Shown here: positions 5,142 through 12,888 of the stretch, piece by piece
Layout: every line of letters begins with the position of its first letter
Position numbering within the stretch: position 1 is the first letter of the stretch
Made by a program: the position numbers and the translations under genes
Notes under the pieces: generated by a model
Told to the model about the DNA's origin: nothing
Database searches by the model: none
Seen by the model: only the letters and a program-made list of their open reading frames with translations
Assembly: GCA_027297085.1 (NCBI GenBank)
Contig: JAPUIL010000135.1
Coordinates: forward strand, 1 to 14,963
Origin: Verrucomicrobiota bacterium
GTDB lineage: Bacteria; Verrucomicrobiota; Verrucomicrobiia; Opitutales; UBA2995
DNA length: 14,963 nucleotides
Direction: 5' to 3'

Positions 5142-6782
5142 ATGACCGTTCCTTCCTACAGAGCGCCTCTTCTCTGGCTTCTATTGCCAATGATGTGTGG
5201 GTATGTGCTGGGACACCATCTTCCGGAAATTGCAACTATTCCCGCAGTAGTATTGGCGCTGGTGGCACTGATTACCGCTTATTGGACTCAGCGTGGAGAC
5301 TCAGACAGTTCCTTGCGTAAATATTGGCCGCTACTTTTCTTTATCGGCGTATCCGCAACTTCACTACTTTACTACCAACACAACAGACGATTCCCGGACC
5401 TCTGGGAAATACTTCCCCCCAGAGAGGCAAAACTACAAATTAAAGTAAAGCGCCTCTACGCGAGCAATGATCCGAGTCTGGCAAAAGGAGTGGCAACTAT
5501 AACCGGTACCGAAGACCACTTGAGGCAATTAAAAGACTACCTAATTTACTTTTCTATCGTTACAAAAGGGGAGCTCATCGATCGTGGTCAGCATTTAAAT
5601 GCCCAAGGGGTACTAAATTACCTCCCTTCAAAAGAGTCACCCACTCTCTTTGAAAAGTTTCTGCAAGGTCAGTCAATTCCCTTAACACTCACAAGAGCCT
5701 ACCTGTTGGAATCGCCGCAGGACGGCAGTACTTTTGAAGTTCTCATAAGCAATCTGCGGAAACAGGCCATACACACCCTGGGGATTCAGCTTGATGACTT
5801 CACCGAACAACGGTCCATTTACCGGGGCATGGTGCTGGGCATCAAAGGGGAGCTCAGCTCTGAAAACAAACAGCTCTTTTTAAGAACCGGAACCCTGCAC
5901 CTCTTTGCAATCAGTGGACTTCATGTTGGAATCATTGCGGTAACCTGGGCCAGCATCTTCCTTGTATTGAGAATTCCAAGACGCGTGTCCGTCGTACTGG
6001 GTCTTGCACTGGTTTACCTTTACGTGGAAGTAACCGGTGCCAGCCCGTCTGCGATTCGGGCGTTCGCCATGACCGCGTTCTTCTGGGCAGGCAAATCCCT
6101 GTTTCGTCAAATGCCCCCATTTCAGGCCCTGGTGGCTTCTGCGGTCACCGTGTTGCTGATATCACCAACCCAGTTATTCTCAGCCGGGTTTCAGCTGTCT
6201 TACACTGTGGTAACTGGTATCCTGCTTTGGGGTATTCCTCTATACCAAACCCTTCGCGATGCCTGGTATGCCCGAATTCTGCAGAAGCAACAACATCTAT
6301 CAAATCTCAGTAAAGCCGTGAACAAAGGATTGGAAATGGTGGTTGGAACCTTTTGCATCAGTCTTTCGGCCACCTTGTCCAGCGCTCCTCTGAGCATTTT
6401 GTATTTCGGTTTGTTGGCGCCGTTTGCGGTCATCTTGAACATGTTTCTGGTTCCTATCGCATCTCTGATCATCGTCTCCGGGCTGTTTTCTTTGATCTTT
6501 GGATTTCTCCAGCTTTCCGTCGTCTCAAGCTTCTTTAACCACGGACCCCTCTTGTTGATCCTGATAACAGAAACGATCCTTGAAAAGATTGTCCAAACTC
6601 CGGGGGCCTTTTCAATAATGGCTTGGTTAAAAGATTGGCTTGGCTACGCCACGGTCTTCCTGTTCCTCGGCAGTCTTCTGGCCGGTCATGGATTTCGATT
6701 CCCTAAACTTTGGAGATTTACCTTTCCGGTTGTCATAACGGTAGGAATGATTTTGTTGAACAGTGCACTTCGATACATCTGA
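5142..6782 (+). CDS. comEC: ComEC/Rec2-type DNA-uptake channel, without metallo-beta-lactamase domain
   Basis: Inner-membrane channel protein that passes single-stranded DNA into the cytoplasm during natural transformation. From the ATG at 5142 it has 546 residues. Two or three N-terminal helices (APLLWLLLPMMCGYVLGHH; TIPAVVLALVALITAYW; YWPLLFFIGVSATSLLYY) are followed by a soluble DUF4131-like/OB-type region (about 95-190). The Competence domain then carries LHLFAISGLHVG (about 252-263), SPSAIRAFAM, FSAGFQLSY and several further helices. The usual C-terminal metallo-beta-lactamase-like domain of longer (~750-aa) ComEC proteins is absent; the protein ends after a final hydrophobic helix. The frame also runs back to a GTG at 5103, but that would sit inside the palindrome. 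AGGGA directly abuts the chosen ATG, an unusually tight spacing. A coiled-coil gene follows after one base. Confidence 0.92.
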   Translation: MTVPSYRAPLLWLLLPMMCGYVLGHHLPEIATIPAVVLALVALITAYWTQRGDSDSSLRKYWPLLFFIGVSATSLLYYQHNRRFPDLWEILPPREAKLQIKVKRLYASNDPSLAKGVATITGTEDHLRQLKDYLIYFSIVTKGELIDRGQHLNAQGVLNYLPSKESPTLFEKFLQGQSIPLTLTRAYLLESPQDGSTFEVLISNLRKQAIHTLGIQLDDFTEQRSIYRGMVLGIKGELSSENKQLFLRTGTLHLFAISGLHVGIIAVTWASIFLVLRIPRRVSVVLGLALVYLYVEVTGASPSAIRAFAMTAFFWAGKSLFRQMPPFQALVASAVTVLLISPTQLFSAGFQLSYTVVTGILLWGIPLYQTLRDAWYARILQKQQHLSNLSKAVNKGLEMVVGTFCISLSATLSSAPLSILYFGLLAPFAVILNMFLVPIASLIIVSGLFSLIFGFLQLSVVSSFFNHGPLLLILITETILEKIVQTPGAFSIMAWLKDWLGYATVFLFLGSLLAGHGFRFPKLWRFTFPVVITVGMILLNSALRYI

Positions 6783-6783
6783 T

Positions 6784-7080
6784 ATGAAATCTGCCTACGA
6801 ACTCGCCATGGAGCGGCTGAACGCCGAAAGCCCAAACCAGGATACCAAATTGACCGACGCTCAAAAAGAGGAGCTCGCTGACCTGGACAACAAGTACAAA
6901 GCAAGAATTGTGGAGAGGAAAATTTCTTTTGAAAAGCGCATCAGCGATGCCAGTGCTAAAGGAGACTTTCAAGACGTGGCATCAGCACAGGAAGAACTTA
7001 AAATTGACATCGAGCGTATTGAATCAAATCGCGAAGCTGCCAAGGAAAATGTTCGGCAAGGCAAACAGCGAGGCGCTTAA
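6784..7080 (+). CDS. small charged coiled-coil protein encoded behind comEC
   Basis: A 98-residue soluble protein with no signal peptide, starting one base after the comEC stop (TGA-T-ATG), so translation is probably coupled. From about residue 23 it is almost entirely helical and highly charged. Segments such as DAQKEELADLDNKYKARIVE, FEKRISDA, DFQDVASAQEELKIDIERIE and REAAKENVRQGKQR show heptad-like spacing typical of a coiled-coil hairpin. I recall similar short coiled-coil proteins annotated as hypothetical in Verrucomicrobiota and relatives, but know no function. Position suggests coexpression with ComEC; a shared role is only a guess. An in-frame GTG at 6763 would overlap comEC and is less likely. 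Its stop codon overlaps that of the convergent EEP-family gene. Confidence 0.8.
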   Translation: MKSAYELAMERLNAESPNQDTKLTDAQKEELADLDNKYKARIVERKISFEKRISDASAKGDFQDVASAQEELKIDIERIESNREAAKENVRQGKQRGA

Positions 7081-7844
7081 TATTGAAACTCCGCCACGAG
7101 CATATGATGATCCGAGGCGGATACTTCGTCAACCGTTCCACCCTTGAGGATTATTTGCGGGTTGTAGAAAATGTGATCCAACACGTATGGCATCCGCTTC
7201 CACGTTACCGTTTCCTTCTGCATGGTTCGCAATCCTGTGTTTTCAAACTGTGCTACCAGTCCTTCACCGGGTCCTGAATTAAAATCCCCGGTCAGAATTA
7301 GCGGGCCATCAATAGACTTAACCGTTTCCAGGACTAGATTCCTTTGCTCCAGATAGTCATCACTCGAAGCGTTAATCATAAAATAGGCCTGCAAGTGTGT
7401 ATTCAGAAAAGTGATTAGCTTCCCTTCGATCTCAATCTCAGCCGAAAGCAGGATTCGGTCGGTAGGAGTAGTCTTCTCTCCCTGAAACTCAAATTCAACC
7501 TCTGCTCCGGGTAGGATTACGGTCTCGGAACGGAGAATGTGAAATCGGGAGAAAATTGCCAATCCGAGGCCGAAGGGTAACTCTCTCTTATCTTTCGGTG
7601 GGTAGGCAAACACACTGTGGTAACCTTTCAGGACACTTTTTAAATAGCTGAAATTGGCTGGTGGGTTCGCTTGCTCACCACCAGGCCTGGCTTTTTCGAC
7701 CTCCTGCAGCATCAAGATATCAGCGTCATAGAGGCCGAGCGTTTTTGCAGTTTCCTGAATCCGAATGGGAGCTAGATCAGGATTAGACGCATTCCACATC
7801 TGACCATGCTGCATATTAAACTGTATTAACCGAAACGTTCCCAT
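7077..7844 (-). CDS. endonuclease/exonuclease/phosphatase (EEP) family protein
   Basis: A 255-residue metal-dependent phosphodiesterase of the DNase I/EEP fold. The active-site landmarks appear in family order: N10 in LIQFNMQHG, E48 in LMLQEVE, H150 in LNTHLQAY, D187 and N189 in LTGDFNS, D223-H224 in VLDHIF, and the terminal D245-H246 in SASDHHMLV. All are present, so it should be catalytically active. Substrates in this family range from DNA to phospholipids and inositol phosphates and cannot be decided here. There is no signal peptide, so it is probably cytoplasmic. It is the last gene of the ThyX-like run, 44 bases after the small secreted-protein gene, and has no Shine-Dalgarno sequence. 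It converges on the coiled-coil gene with overlapping stops. Confidence 0.88.
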   Translation of the reverse strand: MGTFRLIQFNMQHGQMWNASNPDLAPIRIQETAKTLGLYDADILMLQEVEKARPGGEQANPPANFSYLKSVLKGYHSVFAYPPKDKRELPFGLGLAIFSRFHILRSETVILPGAEVEFEFQGEKTTPTDRILLSAEIEIEGKLITFLNTHLQAYFMINASSDDYLEQRNLVLETVKSIDGPLILTGDFNSGPGEGLVAQFENTGLRTMQKETVTWKRMPYVLDHIFYNPQIILKGGTVDEVSASDHHMLVAEFQY

Positions 7845-7888
7845 TAATGAATTGTGACAATTATTTTGATAGCTGAGAGCGTTGGAGT

Positions 7889-8299
7889 CTAGGGAGAACT
7901 TGGGTTGCGTTGATAAATAAACCGGTTAATGTCCTTTAAGGACAACGGGTTAAGCACCGTGCTAAAATCTTTACTTTTATCATACAGGAAGACGATTTTA
8001 CCCGGTTTCCATTCTTTCGTTTTGAAAAAAGCTTGTTCGAACTCGGGTTTTCGGACCGAAGATTGTATGACATCGACCGTGAGAGTCTGCGACGATGGGC
8101 TTTTTACCCGGGAAACAGGATTCACCCAGGCTCGAAAAAGGCCTGGTGCAGATTGGATCGGAACCGGTCTCAGCGAACTCAATTTCTTATCTACTAATTT
8201 TTTTTGTTCCCGGAACATTTTTGGATTTTCCGGATCGATGGGCTCGCTCCACAAAAGAGGGGCGCTGATTAGCAACAATAGTGAAAGTAGTGTTTTCAT
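7889..8299 (-). CDS. small secreted protein of unknown function
   Basis: Not recognised. From the ATG at 8299 it has 136 residues, with an N-terminal signal peptide (MKTLLSLLLLISAPLLWS) and likely cleavage before EPIDPEN. The mature part is basic and proline-rich at first (KKLSSLRPVPIQSAPGLFRAW), then reads like a compact fold with LTVDVIQSSVRKPEFEQAFF and KPGKIVFLYDKS. It has no cysteines. The frame could extend to 8365, but that would overlap the ThyX-like gene and hide the signal peptide. It starts 7 bases after the ThyX-like stop, so the two are almost certainly cotranscribed. No Shine-Dalgarno sequence is seen, which fits translational coupling. Its presence between a nucleotide enzyme-like gene and a phosphodiesterase gene does not by itself suggest a function. 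Confidence 0.72.
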   Translation of the reverse strand: MKTLLSLLLLISAPLLWSEPIDPENPKMFREQKKLVDKKLSSLRPVPIQSAPGLFRAWVNPVSRVKSPSSQTLTVDVIQSSVRKPEFEQAFFKTKEWKPGKIVFLYDKSKDFSTVLNPLSLKDINRFIYQRNPSSP

Positions 8300-8306
8300 G
8301 GGTACT

Positions 8307-9662
8307 TTATTCAGGCTCGGCCGTTCCTTCATTAATCCATTGTTTGGATTCGGGAACCAGCTCAAAAAACTTATGCAGTACTTTACTCAGATGTTCTGCA
8401 TACCGGAAATGTGCTCCCATGCCAGTACGTAATTCTGCTTCATAAACAAATTTATCCGCATGAGTCGAATGCTCGAATGGCGTTTGAGAACCCAACAGCA
8501 ACCCATAAACATACGCGGGCGACTTAAGCTCCATTAAAGTCTTCAACAACTCCTTTTGGCGGTTGAGAAAATCTTCATGAGGAGCAGGATCCACCTCTGG
8601 TGGAAGGTAGAATCCATTCTGAATAAGCGGTGTAAACCGATGACCAGTACGGTGTCGATTCAGATCCCGTAACTCTGCAATCGCCATATTGTTCCAGGCA
8701 AAGCCTACCCGCATACGCCTGATGGCTGTACCAGAACGTCCGTATCGATTAGCTCGGTGCCCGAGTGCATCTTCCATCGATTGCATTTCCGGCAAAAAGT
8801 CCGGCAGGTCGTTATCCACTTTGACCCAAACATCATCCGGACGGTTTTCAATCGAGAGCATTTCCAGGCCCAATTTCAGGCTGTATTCAAATTCCTGACG
8901 CGCTTGAACCTCGTATGAGAATTCGGACTTGCCGTGCTTTACCAGTCGCGGAGAAAACTTGGTAAGTTCATCACGAAAAGCAGTCGCACAGGCATGAGCC
9001 TCCACCTGTGGCAGGGACTCAAGGTGTTTAATAGCTTCAGTCCACATGCGCGAACTCATTACCAGCGCCATATTGGTCCTGCAAGCGAAGGGTATAAAAT
9101 AACGGACGCGGTCTAAGGCGTAGTTTTTACGAATCCGTTTAATGACCAAGGGTTTGGCATTTTCGGGGTAACGGACCAAGTCCGGATTATCCGAAGCCAA
9201 GGCATCCAGTCGGTCGTATTCGTCCTGATAAGCTTTAAAGCTTTCCAGCATTATGGCTTTCCATTCTTTAGCCAATCCAAGTGGAATTCCAATGTCCTCC
9301 GGCTCGAGCAAACTGGTTTCATCCATACTGATGTAGCGGGTGCTAGACTCTTGACCGTCCGCCATCTGAGCAATTTCAAAGAGCTTGTAGGCCAACCACA
9401 TCGATACATCATCAATCGCCATTGCGATACCTCCGGTCAGTCCGGCAATGGAAGCATGGCCGTAATCCACAAACTTCAGTATCCGGTCAATCGATGCATC
9501 CGCTTCATTAAGATCAACTTTCTTCAGGATATTTTCCAATCCAATATTCGACCGCGAATAACGGGCCAGAACAGAAGCAAGAAGCTCGGGTGTTAATTTC
9601 GGATTTTCTTCAGCAGCTTTGGGAGAAACCAGGGCAATTCCAGTTACATTCATAAGACTCAT
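8307..9662 (-). CDS. double-length ThyX-like (FAD-dependent thymidylate synthase family) protein
   Basis: A 451-residue protein that looks like two ThyX (Thy1, PF02511-type) domains in tandem; ordinary ThyX has about 210-250 residues and works as a tetramer. The N-half has GHAS (68-71), QESSTRY (104-110) and the back-end pattern RYFIPFACRTNMALVMSSRM...EAHACATAFRDEL. The C-half has RMRVGFAWNNMAIAELRDLNRHR (RHR 336-338) and YGLLLGSQTPFEHSTH...AELRTGMGAHFRYAEHLSKVL. The signature RHRxxSxNExSxRY is split: the N-half keeps QESSTRY but reads IAQ where RHR belongs, and the C-half keeps RHR but lacks the S and ExSxRY. It may be a real dUMP methylase or a related flavoenzyme with another role, so I give no gene symbol. 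A weak AGG lies upstream. It begins about 80 bases after nuoN, and the secreted-protein gene follows in 7 bases. Confidence 0.82.
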   Translation of the reverse strand: MSLMNVTGIALVSPKAAEENPKLTPELLASVLARYSRSNIGLENILKKVDLNEADASIDRILKFVDYGHASIAGLTGGIAMAIDDVSMWLAYKLFEIAQMADGQESSTRYISMDETSLLEPEDIGIPLGLAKEWKAIMLESFKAYQDEYDRLDALASDNPDLVRYPENAKPLVIKRIRKNYALDRVRYFIPFACRTNMALVMSSRMWTEAIKHLESLPQVEAHACATAFRDELTKFSPRLVKHGKSEFSYEVQARQEFEYSLKLGLEMLSIENRPDDVWVKVDNDLPDFLPEMQSMEDALGHRANRYGRSGTAIRRMRVGFAWNNMAIAELRDLNRHRTGHRFTPLIQNGFYLPPEVDPAPHEDFLNRQKELLKTLMELKSPAYVYGLLLGSQTPFEHSTHADKFVYEAELRTGMGAHFRYAEHLSKVLHKFFELVPESKQWINEGTAEPE

Positions 9663-9743
9663 CGAAGCCTAGAACATCGCAAATACAGAGCGAGGAAAAT
9701 TCCGCCTTTTGTCATGAGAACTCTGGATTTTGTCCGACCAAGA

Positions 9744-11273
9744 TTAGTCCCCGATGAGTGAGCTGAGAGGTCCTTGATAAAGACCGAGCAATAGGGTCAG
9801 CAGAGCAAGCGCGCCCAAAGTAAATTTGCCTAACGTGGTCACCTCAGGCCACTCACGGGGAGGCTCAGCTTCTTCACCATCCAAAACAGGCAATTTCCAA
9901 AAACGGAAAGTAGCTTCCTTGATCCAGCCAAAGTAGTAGTATATGGAAATTACGACTCCTACAATAGCCACACCTAGTAGACCATACAGCTCGGCTTTGA
10001 AAGCTGCGTAGAAGAGAAGCAACTTTCCAATGAAGCCTGCCAAGGGCGGAATTCCAGCCAGTGATCCCAAGCCCATAACCAATACGCCGGATAGAAACGG
10101 ACTCTCCTTCAGCATGTCCTGGTAGTCACTTAATTCCTGCACGTCATCTTTGCCCTTTTCCGACAGGTGAGCCATCACGCCGAACACGGCAAAGGAAGCA
10201 AGGAGGTAGGTAATCAAGTAGAACACCACGGCGTTCTGTGCAGAAGGAACCGAAAACATGGCCACCACACCCATCAACAAATAACCCGCATGCGAAACTC
10301 CAGACAATCCCATCAACCGCTTCACGTTCCTCTGGGTAAGTGCGGCAATATTGCCGAAAAGAATCGTCACAATCGCCATCAGACTGAGAACTGGGACCAG
10401 CAAGTCAGCCATAGGCTTGAAAGGACCTGAAACCAGAGCAATTAGAACCGCAAATCCTCCCGCCTTGGATGATACAGCCAAGGCAGCGGTCACAGGAGTA
10501 GGCGCACCTTGGTACACGTCGGGAATCCAAATCTGAAATGGCACCGAACCAATCTTAAATGCTACACCGGCGATGACCAGGAGCACTCCGGTTCTGGCCA
10601 CCAGATTGTCGCTGTTTAGCTGCAGAAATACATGTAGATCGGAAAATTTCATGGCGTGGAGGGACATGCCTTTCAAGTCAGGGCTGCTGGCTATCCCGAA
10701 CAATAGCACGATACCCATTAGAAGAATGGCAGTACTGAATCCACCCATAATCAAATATTTGAGGCCGGCCTCCAATCCATTCGACCGGTCACGATTGTAA
10801 CTCACCAGTACATAAAAGCCAACGGTTACCGTTTCAAGTGCTACGAACAACATCACAAAATGATTGCTCTGAGCCAGCAACATCAGGCCGGCCGTCACTA
10901 GAAGCAGTATGGCGTAAAACTCCGTTCCGGGAAGTTGGTTCTTTCGCAGAAATATGGACCCCAAATAGGAAACCAGTACGGAGCTCACCAGAAAGAAAAT
11001 CCGCATAACTTGTCCGAACTCGGAGTGAAACAACATCCCCGCAAATGTCTCCTGATTGATCACACCCAGATTATTTCGCAGCACGGTAAATCCAAGAAGC
11101 AGCAAGACCAGTTGTCCGAATACAGAAACTTTTCCAACCAGCTCACGACCCTTGCTGCCACCAAACATGTCGAGCAGAAGCAAAGAAAGAGCCAAAACCA
11201 CCAACCCTATTTCCGGCAGTATGGCGCTCCACTGATTGCTATCAGCCACGTTTTGATGAAATTCCCAATTCAT
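9744..11273 (-). CDS. nuoN: NADH-quinone oxidoreductase subunit N
   Basis: Antiporter-like membrane subunit of respiratory complex I, one of three that pump protons. From the ATG at 11273 it has 509 residues, within family range, with about fourteen hydrophobic helices. The channel residues are present (numbered from this ATG): E147 in ALETVTVGFYV, K240 in AFKIGSVPFQIWIPDVYQG, K270 in AVSSKAGGF and K417 in LAGFIGKLLLFY, along with GAPTPVTAALA and GLSGVSHAGY. A TTG at 11288 would extend the frame five codons back over the nuoM stop; the ATG seven bases after that stop is more likely. No Shine-Dalgarno sequence is visible. It is the last nuo gene, and about 80 bases separate it from the ThyX-like gene without an obvious terminator. 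Confidence 0.95.
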   Translation of the reverse strand: MNWEFHQNVADSNQWSAILPEIGLVVLALSLLLLDMFGGSKGRELVGKVSVFGQLVLLLLGFTVLRNNLGVINQETFAGMLFHSEFGQVMRIFFLVSSVLVSYLGSIFLRKNQLPGTEFYAILLLVTAGLMLLAQSNHFVMLFVALETVTVGFYVLVSYNRDRSNGLEAGLKYLIMGGFSTAILLMGIVLLFGIASSPDLKGMSLHAMKFSDLHVFLQLNSDNLVARTGVLLVIAGVAFKIGSVPFQIWIPDVYQGAPTPVTAALAVSSKAGGFAVLIALVSGPFKPMADLLVPVLSLMAIVTILFGNIAALTQRNVKRLMGLSGVSHAGYLLMGVVAMFSVPSAQNAVVFYLITYLLASFAVFGVMAHLSEKGKDDVQELSDYQDMLKESPFLSGVLVMGLGSLAGIPPLAGFIGKLLLFYAAFKAELYGLLGVAIVGVVISIYYYFGWIKEATFRFWKLPVLDGEEAEPPREWPEVTTLGKFTLGALALLTLLLGLYQGPLSSLIGD

Positions 11274-11280
11274 AATCGCA

Positions 11281-12870
11281 TTATTCAATTACGGGTTCAG
11301 AGGAGAGCGCCACTTCCAGCACCGGTTCATCCACCTCGACAGAAAGTTGTGCTAGCTTGGCATCAATCGTTTTAAAATTCGCATCCAGAGTTCGATGCAA
11401 ATCATCGGTCATCAATCTCGGCCAAAGCCCGATCACAACCAATGTCACCAAAAGTATCAGTGCCGGTATTTTCTCTGCTGTGGAGATATCTTTGATGGAA
11501 TTCTCCTTCAGGTGAGCTTCCAGCGCCTTCGAGGACGAGCCAAAGAAAATTCGGCCGATAGCGCGTAGTCCGTAAATGGCCGAAATGATCATGCCCAATA
11601 CCGCGATTGCAGTGAAAGTCCTACTGAAGTCCCATAACGCTGTGAACACTGTAAACTCACCGAAAAAGTTGAGCAGTCCCGGACCAGGTAGTCCGATACT
11701 CGCTAGCACGGCCGCAGAAAAAATGGCGGCCAAAGCAGGCGTCTGTTTCACCAGACCACCCATATCATCCATATCGTAGGTATCCGTGCGACGGTAGACC
11801 ACGTGTCCCAACAGAAACAGCAAAGCCACTGTCAAACCGTGGGCCACCATAGTGATAATTACTCCAGCGGCGCCCAGCACGGACAAACAGGCAATCCCCA
11901 GGAAACAATAGCCCATATGCATCACTGAGCTAAAACCAACCATCATTTTCAGGTCGCGTTGAGCGATTGTGATCAGACCAATAATTAGAACACTACCCAG
12001 AGCCATCCAAGCCAGGAATGAACTCCAATGGTAAGCACCCAACGGAACCAATGGTAACGCCACTTGGATAAAACCATACAACCCGAACTTCTTCAATACG
12101 CCGGCATGCAACATGGCAATAGATGTTGGTGCAGCTGCATAACCCCGAGGAGCCCAAGAGTGAAACGGAAACAAGGATACCAGTATTCCGAATCCAAACA
12201 GGAGAAGTCCGAAAATGATATTTTGAGATTCACCGCCAATGGGAGAAGTAGCCACAGCCTTTTTGAGCGCTATCATATTAAAGGCTTCCGCGTCGGTCTG
12301 GAAATAAATCGCCAGTAGACCCAGCAGGGATAACATAGCCCCCAGAGTCAGGTAAATAGTCATTTCCATAGCCGCGGATTGGCGGTCCCGACCTCCCCAT
12401 ACCCCAATACAAATAAAGGTGGGGATAAGCGCCAGCTCGTGGAAGAAATAGAAAAAGAACACGTCAACAGAAGCAAATACACCCATGAGTCCCGCCTGCA
12501 TGAAGAGGATCAGCATCAGGTATTGTTGCAAGCGCTCCGCCCCACTCTGCATGGCATAGATACCAGCGGCCAATCCTACGATGCCCGCTAGAAAATACAG
12601 CGGCGCTGAAATTCCATTGAGGCCGAGGTGCAAAGTAATTCCCAGTCCTTCAAGACCCGTAGGAAGAGACATCAAGTAGTCGTATCCGGTCGCATCTACT
12701 GGGTGAAAATTGATCCAAAGAATCAAGGCCCCCAGGGCCGGAAAACAAAAACCAAGCGTAGCCAGAAATTGAGTAATCCCTTTGGGTAGTTTGCTAAACC
12801 CCAGCAGTACTACAGCCACGATCAGAGGCACCAGAATGGTGCTGAGAAGGAGTATAGAATAATTGTTCAT
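11281..12870 (-). CDS. nuoM: NADH-quinone oxidoreductase subunit M, variant lacking the TM7 lysine
   Basis: Central antiporter-like proton-pumping subunit of complex I, 529 residues and about fourteen helices. Conserved features are E145 in FFHELALIPT, APTS (247-250), K261 in HAGVLKKFGLYGF, SSVMHMGY (314-321), and E405 in the broken helix GLLNFFGEFTVF. In the usual KxPxxPxHxWLPDAH segment this protein reads LVSLFPFHSWAPRGY (230-244). The channel lysine equivalent to E. coli NuoM K234 is therefore L230, and the LPD aspartate is R242. An additional lysine, K260, sits beside K261. The C-terminus has a hydrophilic acidic tail of about 50 residues. The gene starts 18 bases after nuoL and ends 7 bases before nuoN. 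A GGAG lies about 14 bases upstream, too far for a normal ribosome binding site. Confidence 0.95.
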   Translation of the reverse strand: MNNYSILLLSTILVPLIVAVVLLGFSKLPKGITQFLATLGFCFPALGALILWINFHPVDATGYDYLMSLPTGLEGLGITLHLGLNGISAPLYFLAGIVGLAAGIYAMQSGAERLQQYLMLILFMQAGLMGVFASVDVFFFYFFHELALIPTFICIGVWGGRDRQSAAMEMTIYLTLGAMLSLLGLLAIYFQTDAEAFNMIALKKAVATSPIGGESQNIIFGLLLFGFGILVSLFPFHSWAPRGYAAAPTSIAMLHAGVLKKFGLYGFIQVALPLVPLGAYHWSSFLAWMALGSVLIIGLITIAQRDLKMMVGFSSVMHMGYCFLGIACLSVLGAAGVIITMVAHGLTVALLFLLGHVVYRRTDTYDMDDMGGLVKQTPALAAIFSAAVLASIGLPGPGLLNFFGEFTVFTALWDFSRTFTAIAVLGMIISAIYGLRAIGRIFFGSSSKALEAHLKENSIKDISTAEKIPALILLVTLVVIGLWPRLMTDDLHRTLDANFKTIDAKLAQLSVEVDEPVLEVALSSEPVIE

Positions 12871-12888
12871 AGCTGCTTGCTACTCCGA

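Noticed and set aside
7929..8432. 167-codon open frame on the plus strand
   Set aside because: Antisense to the small secreted-protein gene and the ThyX-like 3' end; no domain, and no support over the minus-strand genes with a signal peptide and ThyX motifs.
8307..9662. ThyX-like gene as a decayed fusion or pseudogene
   Set aside because: Full-length frame without stops, well-kept blocks in both halves, and complementary rather than random motif loss.
11274..11288. TTG start for nuoN overlapping nuoM
   Set aside because: An ATG seven bases after the nuoM stop gives a normal NuoN without needing a rare start codon.
10935..11375. 146-codon open frame on the plus strand
   Set aside because: Antisense to nuoN and the end of nuoM; glutamine/histidine-rich translation typical of reversed membrane-protein codons.
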